Positions 56,826 through 64,000 of a stretch of 64,000 nt of DNA are shown one piece after another. Below the pieces are notes generated by a model, which worked only from the letters and a program-made list of their open reading frames with translations, searched no databases and was not told the DNA's origin. Position 1 is the first letter of the stretch; each line of letters begins with the position of its first letter. The position numbers and the translations under genes were made by a program. Origin of the DNA: Moraxella canis (GTDB lineage: Bacteria; Pseudomonadota; Gammaproteobacteria; Pseudomonadales; Moraxellaceae); NCBI RefSeq assembly GCF_002014965.1, contig NZ_MUXT01000001.1, positions 164,218 through 228,217 of the forward strand, in the 5' to 3' direction.

Positions 56826-59800
56826 TTAAACATGTTCATGAGGTTCAGCATCAGTCACAGGCTGAGCTTTTGGCTTGTAGGGAAAGAGCGTACGCACCCA
56901 GACGTAAAACATTGGGATAAAGAATATTCCCAAGAACGTCGATGTCAATACTCCGCCCAAAACCCCTGTACCGACAGCGTTTTGACTGCCTGAACCTGCG
57001 CCTGTGGCAATATATAGCGGCACAACACCCATACCAAAAGCAAGTGAGGTCATGATAATTGGGCGCAAACGCATACGCGCCGCCATCATGACCGACTCTT
57101 TGAGAGTTTTACCAGATTCTTGGATTTCTTTGGCAAATTCAATAATCAAGATGGCATTTTTTGCCGACAGACCCACTACGGTCAATAATGCTACTTGCAA
57201 GTACACATCATTGGCAAGACCATGGATTTTGGTGAGCAATAAAGCACCAATCACGCCCAAAGGAATGACCAAAATCACCGCAAAAGGCACAGACCAGCTT
57301 TCGTATAGTGCCGCTAAGCACAAGAAAACGACCAAAATCGATAAAGCATACAGCATCGGTGCTTGACCACCTGATTTTTGTTGTTCAAGCGACAATCCCG
57401 TCCACTCAAAATCAATACCAGCAGGCAGCTGTGATGCCATTTGTGCCATCGCCTCCATGGCATCGCCTGTGCTCAGACCTGGAGCAGCTGCGCCTGTCAG
57501 CGCCATCGAAGAGACGCCATTATAGCGCGCCAAGCTTGGGCTACCATATTCCCATTTGCTGCTAGAAAAAGCACCAAAGCTCACCATCTCGCCAGATTGA
57601 TTACGCACATACCATCGATTGATGTCCTCAGGCACCACGCGGCTGTCCGCCTCACCTTGGATATAGACTTTTTTGATGCGTCCGCGGTCAATAAAGTCAT
57701 TGACATAACTGCCGCCCCACGCCTGTGCGATGGTGTTATTGATCGTCGCCAGGGGTACGCCATAAGCTGCCGCTTGCGCTTGATTGATATCAACTTTTAG
57801 CTTAGGTGCGTCTTCTTGACCACCTGGACGAATCGAAGCGATCGCTGGATTTTGCATCGCCATACCCATCAGCTGATTACGCGCATCTAGCAAGGTTTCA
57901 TGACCGACGCCGCCGACATCTTTTAATTGTAGATCAAAGCCGCTGGCATTACCAAAACCTTGGATTGGCGGTGGCGCCATCGGGAAAATCAAGCTTGCTT
58001 CTGGGATCATCATATTCATCGCCATCGCTCGGCGCGCGATACTCTGAGCGGTGTTCTCACCACCTTTTCGCTCATCCCAATCTTTGAGCTTGATAAATGC
58101 CATCCCAGCATTTTGACCACTGCCCATAAAGCTAAATCCAGAAATCGTAAACACCGACTCGATGTTATCCACTTCTTTATCATGATAATAATTGGCAAGC
58201 TTATCCATCACGCTATTGGTCTTATCTAGCGTTGAACCTGCTGGCAGCTGCACCAAAGTCATGACCGAGCCTTGATCTTCTTCAGGCACAAATGAGCTTG
58301 GCAGACGCATAAAGACAAATGCCATGACCGCCACAATGCCAGCATACACCGCCAAATATACCAATTTAGAGGCATAAGTTTTGCCAACAAAGTTTTCATA
58401 ACGGCGACTGGTTTTATAAAAAAAGCGGTTAAACCAACCAAAAAATCCAGTTTGGGTGTCAATGTCTTTATGTGCTTGACGCTTTAAAATGGTCACACAC
58501 AAAGCTGGCGTAAAGACAAGCGCAATGAATGCAGACAGTGTCATACTGGTAATCAAAGTCACCGCAAACTGTCGATAAATCACGCCTGATGACCCGCCAA
58601 AGAAAATCATCGGTACAAAGACCACCGATAAAATCAGCGCAATACCAATGACAACTTTACTAATTTCATTCATCGACTGAATGGTGGCATCCATCACCGA
58701 GATGGCAGGATTTTCTTCCAAAATCCGCTCAACGTTTTCAACCACAATGATCGCATCGTCCACCAATAGACCAATGGCAAGCACCATCGCAAACATGGTT
58801 AAGATATTAATACTATAACCAAGCACCGACAGCACAGCAAAAGTCCCCAAAATCACCACTGGCACTGCCAATGTCGGGATAATCGTCGCTCGCCAATTTT
58901 GTAAAAATAAGAACATCACCAAGAAAACCAGCACCACCGCTTCTAACAGCGTATGCACTACTTGTGTGATTGACAGCCTAACAAATGGCGTCGTGTCATA
59001 AGGCACGACCATTTTTAGCCCTGGCGGGAAGCCTTGTGACAGCTCATCTAAGCGCACGCCCACAGCTTCACGCACTTCAAGCGCATTAGCGCCCGGCGCA
59101 AGCATGACAGCCAAGCCAGATGCTGCTTGACCATTATACTGGGTTCTAAATTGATAATTTTCACTGCCAAGCTCAACCCGAGCCACATCTTTGATGCGTA
59201 CTTGAGCGCCTGATGTATCTGTTTTTAATAAGATATCTTCAAACTGCTCCGGCGTTTGCATATAGCTTTGCACACTGACAGTGGCGTTAATCACCGCACG
59301 ATCCGTATTGGTGGGCAAAGTACCTAACTGCCCTGCCGACACCTGGACGTTTTGGGATCGGATGGCAGATGAGATATCCGATGGCATCAAATGATAGGCA
59401 TGCAATTTGGCAGGATCGAGCCAAATACGCATGGCATAAGACGAGCCAAACACATTGGTGCCGCCAACACCTTCCACACGGCTTAGGGGATCGACAATAT
59501 TCGTTGCAACATAATCAGCAATGTCCGACTGATCCATACTGCCATCTTCAGACACAAAAGCTGCTACCATCAAAAAGTCACTGGCGGATTTTTCGACATT
59601 CACGCCCATACGCTGCACCGTCTCAGGCAGCGAGCTCATGGCGGACTGTAGCTTATTTTGGACTTGTACTTGAGCGGTGTCTGGATCGGTATCATTTTCA
59701 AATGTCAACGTCACAGAAGCAGACCCTGTGGCTGATGAATTTGATGACATATACATCAATCCATCAATCCCTTTCATCTGCTGCTCGATGACCTGAGTGA

Positions 59801-59981
59801 CCGAGTTTTCGACCGTTTCAGCATCAGCACCTGGATAGATGGCGCGCACCGTCACTTGAGGCGGCGCAATTTTTGGATATTGTTCAATTGGTAAACCATT
59901 AATTGCCAAAACACCGACTAGCATGATGAGAATTGCAATCACCCAAGCAAAAATCGGTCTATGTATAAAAAAACGAGACAT
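56826..59981 (-). CDS. acrB: RND multidrug efflux permease (AcrB/MexB family)
   Basis: This 1051-residue inner-membrane proton-drug antiporter is of the HAE1 type: 12 helices, two large periplasmic loops, the proton relay pair Asp-Asp near 407-408 in GLLVDDAIIVVENVERI, and MSRFFIHRPIFAWVIAILIMLVGVLAI at the N-terminus. The loop segments PPIQGFGNASGFDLQLKD and LQVALLTVVGLSAKNAILIIEFAKE are typical. With AcrA and OprM it pumps dyes, detergents and antibiotics. No local repressor gene is seen. Confidence 0.96.
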   Translation of the reverse strand: MSRFFIHRPIFAWVIAILIMLVGVLAINGLPIEQYPKIAPPQVTVRAIYPGADAETVENSVTQVIEQQMKGIDGLMYMSSNSSATGSASVTLTFENDTDPDTAQVQVQNKLQSAMSSLPETVQRMGVNVEKSASDFLMVAAFVSEDGSMDQSDIADYVATNIVDPLSRVEGVGGTNVFGSSYAMRIWLDPAKLHAYHLMPSDISSAIRSQNVQVSAGQLGTLPTNTDRAVINATVSVQSYMQTPEQFEDILLKTDTSGAQVRIKDVARVELGSENYQFRTQYNGQAASGLAVMLAPGANALEVREAVGVRLDELSQGFPPGLKMVVPYDTTPFVRLSITQVVHTLLEAVVLVFLVMFLFLQNWRATIIPTLAVPVVILGTFAVLSVLGYSINILTMFAMVLAIGLLVDDAIIVVENVERILEENPAISVMDATIQSMNEISKVVIGIALILSVVFVPMIFFGGSSGVIYRQFAVTLITSMTLSAFIALVFTPALCVTILKRQAHKDIDTQTGFFGWFNRFFYKTSRRYENFVGKTYASKLVYLAVYAGIVAVMAFVFMRLPSSFVPEEDQGSVMTLVQLPAGSTLDKTNSVMDKLANYYHDKEVDNIESVFTISGFSFMGSGQNAGMAFIKLKDWDERKGGENTAQSIARRAMAMNMMIPEASLIFPMAPPPIQGFGNASGFDLQLKDVGGVGHETLLDARNQLMGMAMQNPAIASIRPGGQEDAPKLKVDINQAQAAAYGVPLATINNTIAQAWGGSYVNDFIDRGRIKKVYIQGEADSRVVPEDINRWYVRNQSGEMVSFGAFSSSKWEYGSPSLARYNGVSSMALTGAAAPGLSTGDAMEAMAQMASQLPAGIDFEWTGLSLEQQKSGGQAPMLYALSILVVFLCLAALYESWSVPFAVILVIPLGVIGALLLTKIHGLANDVYLQVALLTVVGLSAKNAILIIEFAKEIQESGKTLKESVMMAARMRLRPIIMTSLAFGMGVVPLYIATGAGSGSQNAVGTGVLGGVLTSTFLGIFFIPMFYVWVRTLFPYKPKAQPVTDAEPHEHV

Positions 59982-59994
59982 AATATACCTTTAT

Positions 59995-61410
59995 TTACTG
60001 GGTTTCATCAGCAGCATTCATCGCTGCTTGTTCTTCGGCGGATGGCTCAGAGGCGGTCGCATCGCTTTGTGGTCTTGCCATCGGCACATTGGCGTTAGCA
60101 GCGCTTGGCTCAGAAGGCGGCGCACCGTTAGCATTTGCTTCACTGCTAGCAGCCGGCAGTTCTCGCACGTTGACCTCTTGGTCTGGCTTGACTTTGGCAC
60201 CACCAATAATCACAACACGGTCACCAGAATTGATACCACCTGTCACAATCCAATTACCATGATAAGTGCCTGCTGTCGTTACCGTACGAATCTCGATCTT
60301 ATTGTCTGCATTGACGATATAAACTTGGGTTTCGCCTTTTGGCGTGCGCGTGACAGCCGACTGGGGCAATAAGGCAGCTTGATGAACGACCGTTTGGATT
60401 AATCGAGCATTAACAAACATACCCGGCACAAGCTTGCCCTCAGGATTTGGGAACACAGCACGCAAAGTCATACTGCCTGTGGCTGCATCCACTTGTGCAT
60501 TAGCAAGCAGTAACCGTCCTAGGATGGGATAAGTTTGACCATCTTCAAGCACCAGCTGAACCTCTGCACTGCCTTGACCTGCTTGACCAGATTCTATCTG
60601 CTCACGCAATCTTAGCATTTCGGTTGAAGATTGGCTAATGTCTACATACACTTCATCTAGGCGATTGATCGTCACCAGTGGCGTTGGCTGATTGGCAGAC
60701 ACGAGCGCACCTGCTGTCACCGCTGAGATGCCTGTTACGCCACTGATGGGCGCCTTCACGATGGTACGACCGGCATCCAACTGACTGGCGTTTAAATTGG
60801 CGCGCGCACTTTGCACGGACGCAGTGGCGCTTTGAATGTTGGCGTCTGCCTGTGCAACCGCGGCTCTGGCAGCCGACACATTGGCTTCAGCGGTGCGCAT
60901 GGCAGTCACTGCTTGATCAAAAGATTGGCGAGAGATTGCCTCCACATCCAATAAGCTCTCAAGTCGCATCACATCTGCCCGCGCCTGCGCCAAATTGGCT
61001 TCTTGGGCGGCTAGATTGGCTTGGGCTGATGCTCGCGTGGCTTGTGCATTGCCGACAGCTGCCTCGGCGTTTTGGACGGCTGCTTCACCTGCCTGCACTT
61101 GGCTGGTATAGCTATCGACATTAATCCGATATAAAGGCTGTCCTGCCCGCACCATACTGCCTTCGCGGAACAATACTTCATCAACAATACCTGTCACCTG
61201 CGGACGAACTTCCGAGGTCTCAATGGCGGCAACACGCCCTGCAAAGCTTTGGATCACTGGCACAGTTTCAAGCGTGATGGTCTGCACATCTACCGTCGGA
61301 TTTGGCATTTGTTGCTGCGCGCCGGCATCGTCCTGCTTACTGCACGCCGTCATCACGCCCACACTGGTCATCAGCCCAATGATCAGAGCTGCTCTTAGAT
61401 TTAATTTCAT
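59995..61410 (-). CDS. acrA: RND efflux periplasmic adaptor lipoprotein (AcrA/MexA family)
   Basis: This 471-residue membrane-fusion protein is, from the ATG at 61410, a lipoprotein (VMTAC with Cys23). Its lipoyl halves (EVRPQVTGIVDEVLFREGSMVRAGQPLYRINV and LDAGRTIVKAPISGVTGISAV) enclose a long Ala/Gln coiled coil at about 95-195. A beta-barrel follows, and a low-complexity Ala/Ser/Pro tail of about 45 residues closes it. A longer start at 61464 is unlikely. First gene of the operon; the adaptor-pump gap is 13 bp. Confidence 0.94.
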   Translation of the reverse strand: MKLNLRAALIIGLMTSVGVMTACSKQDDAGAQQQMPNPTVDVQTITLETVPVIQSFAGRVAAIETSEVRPQVTGIVDEVLFREGSMVRAGQPLYRINVDSYTSQVQAGEAAVQNAEAAVGNAQATRASAQANLAAQEANLAQARADVMRLESLLDVEAISRQSFDQAVTAMRTAEANVSAARAAVAQADANIQSATASVQSARANLNASQLDAGRTIVKAPISGVTGISAVTAGALVSANQPTPLVTINRLDEVYVDISQSSTEMLRLREQIESGQAGQGSAEVQLVLEDGQTYPILGRLLLANAQVDAATGSMTLRAVFPNPEGKLVPGMFVNARLIQTVVHQAALLPQSAVTRTPKGETQVYIVNADNKIEIRTVTTAGTYHGNWIVTGGINSGDRVVIIGGAKVKPDQEVNVRELPAASSEANANGAPPSEPSAANANVPMARPQSDATASEPSAEEQAAMNAADETQ

Positions 61411-61467
61411 GATAACCCACTTTAAAACTGAATGAATAATTTTATGGATTTGCTGACTTGGCATTTA

Positions 61468-61698
61468 TCACTGCGATAACTGCAAAATTCCCTCAAACAC
61501 AAAATCAAGCAAACCCTTAAAACCACCATGTCTTTGACTAGGATTTGCCTTGTATTTAAGCATAAATGCAAAAGGACTAAATTTCTTATTATAGCTGATT
61601 TTGACTTCAAAACATTGAGATTTTTTTGAGATATTTTTGGGTAAGTTGTCAAATTTGCGTCTTGCAATTTGTGCTTTTTTATGAGCAGCTATGCACAC
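61468..61698 (-). CDS. Possible small hypothetical protein (76 aa)
   Basis: The open frame encodes a basic peptide with a C-terminal segment PSQRHGGFKGLLDFVFEGILQ. It has no recognised domain and no strong ribosome site. An overlapping frame at 61422-61667 on the same strand competes with it. It could be a spurious frame or part of a dispersed repeat. Confidence 0.25.
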   Translation of the reverse strand: MCIAAHKKAQIARRKFDNLPKNISKKSQCFEVKISYNKKFSPFAFMLKYKANPSQRHGGFKGLLDFVFEGILQLSQ

Positions 61699-61732
61699 TT
61701 GGCAGATTTTTAAAAATTTTTGAAAATTTTGC

Positions 61733-61760
61733 TTGTAATTTTAAAATTTTTTGGTAAGAT
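61733..61760 (+). promoter_or_regulatory. Promoter of the tRNA-Cys/tRNA-Leu unit
   Basis: TTGTAA and TAAGAT are spaced 16 bp apart, ending 14 bp before the tRNA-Cys 5' end. Confidence 0.55.
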
Positions 61761-61774
61761 AGCAGGACTTAAAT

Positions 61775-61848
61775 GGCTGGATGGCAGAGTGGTCATGCAG
61801 CGGACTGCAACTCCGTGTACGCCGGTTCGATTCCGACTCCAGCCTCCA
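61775..61848 (+). tRNA. tRNA-Cys (anticodon GCA)
   Basis: This 74-nt tRNA has acceptor arms GGCTGGA / TCCAGCC, an encoded CCA end, the GGTTCGATTCC T-arm and anticodon GCA at 61807-61809 in the loop CTGCAAC. It reads UGC and UGU. Confidence 0.96.
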
Positions 61849-61857
61849 AGTATTCTT

Positions 61858-61944
61858 GCCCGAGTGGTGAAATTGGTAGACACAAGGGATTTAAAATCCC
61901 TCGCTCTTACGAGTGTGCCGGTTCGAGTCCGGCCTCGGGCACCA
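61858..61944 (+). tRNA. tRNA-Leu (anticodon TAA)
   Basis: This 87-nt class II tRNA has a long variable arm (TCGCTCTTACGAGTG), acceptor GCCCGAG / CTCGGGC with CCA encoded, and anticodon TAA at 61892-61894. It reads UUA (and UUG by wobble). It lies 9 bp after tRNA-Cys in the same transcript. Confidence 0.96.
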
Positions 61945-61977
61945 TCATTAGCTTTGGCATTGCCAAAGTCAGCAACT

Positions 61978-62012
61978 AACCGCTAAACCCAATCAGGTTT
62001 CAGCGGTTTTTT
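61978..62012 (+). terminator. Terminator of the tRNA unit
   Basis: AACCGCT-AAACC pairs with GGTTT-(C)-AGCGGTT around a 6-nt loop and ends in TTTTTT. A small CTTTGGC / GCCAAAG hairpin precedes it. Confidence 0.8.
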
Positions 62013-62045
62013 GTTATCTTGGTGAGTGATCTGTGCATGATAAAT

Positions 62046-62771
62046 TTAAGACGCATCACGCTTAATCAAACGCACGCCTGCGATGATCAGCCTGCCTGTT
62101 TCATCCATCAAAAAATCGACATCTACGCCATCGTAGCGTAAAGCAAAAGATGTACCAACTTCCCCTTGGCGATAAGCAGGTCTTGGGTCTTGAGCGATGA
62201 GACTTTGAATGATTTGAACATCCGCCTCATCTAGCATCTCTTGTAGAATCAATCCATCAAATGCCTGCCTAGCCTTGGCATCTATGATAACTTCGCGCGT
62301 GGACGGTGTGTCTATGTGAGTGCTGATCGCATCATGGATACAGTCTGAAAAGGTCAGATACGGCTTGATATCCAAAATTGGCGTGCCATCCACCATATCC
62401 GCCCCAAGGAGGTGCAGCACGACCTTATGATCAATTCGCTCGATACGCTCAAGGCGCACCACCGACAGCCCCAAGGCAGATGGGCGATACATACTACGCG
62501 TGGCAAAGACACCCATCTTAGCATTCCCCCCAAATCGCGGCGGTCTGACCTGTGGTCGAAAATTAGCCTGAGCGCGGTTATGATGAAACTGCCAAATGAC
62601 CCAAAGATGGCTGTAATTTTCCATACCCTCAAAAGCGGCGACCTGATCATAGGGTGGCACAAATTCAATCCGACTTGAGACATTCACCAGATTGGGCTGT
62701 CTGGGCGCGCCAAATTTTTGGGTCAGTGGAGAGCGATGGTAGCCAATGATGGGTAAATTTATCATAGTCAT
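62046..62771 (-). CDS. trmO: tRNA (N6-threonylcarbamoyl-A37) N6-methyltransferase TrmO
   Basis: This 241-residue TsaA/TrmO-type protein has the beta-barrel fold with IIGYHRSPLTQKFGAPRQP, EGMENYSHLWVIWQFHHN and VFATRSMYRPSALGLSVVRLERI, which carry the SAM site. It methylates t6A37 to m6t6A in tRNA-Thr decoding ACY codons. It has an extra C-terminal domain of about 80 residues, as in longer TrmO proteins. Neighbours are two tRNA genes, probably by chance. Confidence 0.9.
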   Translation of the reverse strand: MTMINLPIIGYHRSPLTQKFGAPRQPNLVNVSSRIEFVPPYDQVAAFEGMENYSHLWVIWQFHHNRAQANFRPQVRPPRFGGNAKMGVFATRSMYRPSALGLSVVRLERIERIDHKVVLHLLGADMVDGTPILDIKPYLTFSDCIHDAISTHIDTPSTREVIIDAKARQAFDGLILQEMLDEADVQIIQSLIAQDPRPAYRQGEVGTSFALRYDGVDVDFLMDETGRLIIAGVRLIKRDAS

Positions 62772-62918
62772 AGAGAATTTTTCTCGTTTATGCTAAAATG
62801 AACGGCACTTATTCCAAAATTACCCTAAAATCATGGGGTAAAACTCGTTATTATACGCAAAAAATAACTTCATTTGTCAGCAGTCGTCCGTCTGCCGACA
62901 CGAAAATCAGAGAATGCT

Positions 62919-63692
62919 ATGTCAAAGTTTATCACAGAAACCGTTACTTATGTGCATCACTGGAATGACAGCCTATTTACCATCAAAACCACGCGCGGTG
63001 ACAGCTTGCGCTTTCGTAATGGTGAATTTGCCATGATTGGCATTATGGTTGATGGCAGACCCTTGGCGCGTGCTTACTCGATTGCCAGCCCAAATTGGGC
63101 AGAAGAGCTTGAGTTTTTCTCAATCAAAGTGCCCGATGGTCCACTAACCTCTCGCCTGCAGCACATCAAAGTCGGTGATGAACTACTGATCAGCAAAAAG
63201 CCAACGGGTACTTTGGTGCTTGATGACTTATTGCCAGGCAAACATCTGTACATGCTTGCCACAGGTACAGGGCTTGCGCCGTTTTTATCACTGTGCCGCG
63301 ATCCTGAAGTGTATGAGCGTTTTGAGAAGGTCATTTTGGTACATGGTGTACGCCATGTTGATGATTTGGCTTATCGTGATTTCTTTGAAAACGAGCTGCC
63401 TAATGATGAAATTTTTGGCGAATGGGTTCGCGAAAAATTCATTTATTATCCGACTGTCACCCGCGATGAGTTTCACAACACTGGACGCGTGACTGATTTG
63501 ATGAAATCAGGGAAGCTGTTTGAAGATATTGGCTTGCCACCGATGAACAAAGACGACGACCGCGTGATGATTTGTGGCAGCATGGCGATGAATGCCGATA
63601 CTGCCGCCATTTTAGATGGCTTTGGCTTGACAGTCTCACCGCGCATGGGCGAGCCTGCTGATTATGTGGTTGAGCGTGCGTTTGTTGGTTAA
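62919..63692 (+). CDS. fpr: Ferredoxin(flavodoxin)-NADP+ reductase
   Basis: This 257-residue FNR has an FAD domain with RAYSIASPNW (FAD-binding Arg-x-Tyr-Ser) and PTGTLVLDDLLPGKHLYMLATGTGLAPFLSL (NADP motif). The C-terminal YVVERAFVG is as in bacterial subclass I Fpr. It supplies electrons to ferredoxins in oxidative stress and Fe-S repair; two ferredoxins are encoded in this window, though pairing is unproven. The ATG at 62919 gives the family start MSKFITETVTYVHHW. Confidence 0.95.
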   Translation: MSKFITETVTYVHHWNDSLFTIKTTRGDSLRFRNGEFAMIGIMVDGRPLARAYSIASPNWAEELEFFSIKVPDGPLTSRLQHIKVGDELLISKKPTGTLVLDDLLPGKHLYMLATGTGLAPFLSLCRDPEVYERFEKVILVHGVRHVDDLAYRDFFENELPNDEIFGEWVREKFIYYPTVTRDEFHNTGRVTDLMKSGKLFEDIGLPPMNKDDDRVMICGSMAMNADTAAILDGFGLTVSPRMGEPADYVVERAFVG

Positions 63693-63709
63693 TCAGCCGT
63701 CATCCAAAC

Positions 63710-63738
63710 AAAAGCCAAATCCGAGTGATTTGGCTTTT
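63710..63738. terminator. Bidirectional terminator after fpr
   Basis: AAAAGCCAAATC / GATTTGGCTTTT has a 5-nt loop and T-runs, placed between fpr and the convergent HIT gene. Confidence 0.85.
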
Positions 63739-63743
63739 ATTTT

Positions 63744-64000
63744 TTACTCATCAATCGCTTTGGAGAATTGTGCGGCTAATTGCGCCAGCTCATCTTGATC
63801 AGCAGATGTCGACTCATGCTTAGCAAAGGCGCTAAAATGCGCTGGCACAAGGTGCATGTGATAATGAAATACCGACTGCCCTGCTTTGGCGTGGTTGAGC
63901 TGCATCTGAGTGATGCCTTGTGTTTGTAGAACTTGCCGTTGGGCTTTGATGACTTTTTGGGCGGTGGCGATGACCGCTTGGGCGTACTCTAAGGGCAGAT
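63744..64000 (-). CDS. HIT-family protein, N-terminal part outside the window
   Basis: The minus frame is open from the window edge to a TAA at 63746-63744 and codes 85 residues. It carries the histidine triad HYHMHLVP, the HxHxHxx active site of nucleotide hydrolases and transferases (HinT-like), about 40 residues before the C-terminus. The upstream region LPLEYAQAVIATAQKVIKAQ is the helix preceding the triad. The start codon lies beyond base 64000. Confidence 0.9.
   Translation of the reverse strand, partial: LPLEYAQAVIATAQKVIKAQRQVLQTQGITQMQLNHAKAGQSVFHYHMHLVPAHFSAFAKHESTSADQDELAQLAAQFSKAIDE

Larger units (their letters stand above)
61411..61774. other. Intergenic region between the efflux operon and the tRNA genes
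   Basis: It contains upstream sequence of acrA and the tRNA promoter. One small open frame (see the separate entry) may be a protein. No known repressor-binding inverted repeat for the pump is clear. Confidence 0.4.

Noticed and set aside
61422..61667. 81-codon minus frame overlapping the candidate small ORF
   Set aside because: Leucine/cysteine-rich run without ribosome site; runs into acrA leader; the 61468-61698 frame is slightly more protein-like.
61775..61944. Mobile-element integration at the tRNA genes
   Set aside because: No integrase or direct repeat of the tRNA 3' end seen nearby.

Overview
The window is a bacterial chromosome segment. Gene content and order point to Moraxellaceae, most likely Moraxella or a close relative: a Fur-box-controlled FrpB/CopB-like TonB receptor, a leucine/isovalerate (liu) cluster led by a TetR gene, ileS-lspA-fkpB, dsbC-hom, metX-metW, a lipoprotein-type AcrAB-OprM pump, and a moderate GC content with many short intergenic hairpin terminators. 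The species cannot be fixed from the sequence alone. No IS element, prophage, CRISPR array, rRNA operon or replication origin is visible.

Layout. 1-1.4 kb: the 3' part of a YbjN-family gene and a histone-deacetylase-superfamily gene. 1.4-4.1 kb: a compact, visibly AT-rich three-gene operon on the minus strand (MotA/ExbB-like, MotB/OmpA-like, HNH nuclease). It matches a type II Zorya anti-phage system and has its own promoter next to valS. 4.1-12.3 kb: valS, a DASS-family anion transporter, an epimerase coupled to a DUF4105 periplasmic protein, and ampD. 12.4-18.2 kb: murJ, a DUF697-like gene, fdxA, a thioredoxin-like gene, an AAHS aromatic-acid transporter and a thioesterase. 18.3-27.7 kb: leucine/isovalerate catabolism, with an acyl-CoA synthetase and TetR regulator divergent from liuA-liuB-liuC-liuD-liuE. 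27.7-31.5 kb: an AgcS amino-acid symporter, a uracil/xanthine permease and a TPMT-like methyltransferase.

31.7-38.5 kb: ileS-lspA, an FKBP-type isomerase, metX-metW (methionine) and a Sel1-repeat protein. 38.6-42.5 kb: the iron-regulated TonB receptor and guaB. 42.7-47.3 kb: lipoprotein DsbC, hom, the ribosome-assembly GTPase yihA, rsmI and a YqeY-like gene. 47.3-49.7 kb: a tight minus-strand operon of a U32 peptidase-like tRNA hydroxylase (TrhP/YegQ), a NYN/LOTUS nuclease and a YfhL-like ferredoxin. 49.9-55.1 kb: an FAD oxidoreductase, a TerD-domain protein, a DUF2939 protein and a Tat-type M3 metallopeptidase that carries an unusual in-frame 60-bp insertion bounded by 28-bp direct repeats. 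55.2-61.4 kb: an RND tripartite efflux operon. 61.7-64 kb: tRNA-Cys and tRNA-Leu, trmO, fpr and the 3' part of a HIT-family gene.

Most of the window is ordinary housekeeping and catabolism. The Zorya-like operon is the clearest accessory system. The M3 peptidase insertion and the TrhP-NYN-ferredoxin operon are the next most unusual items.
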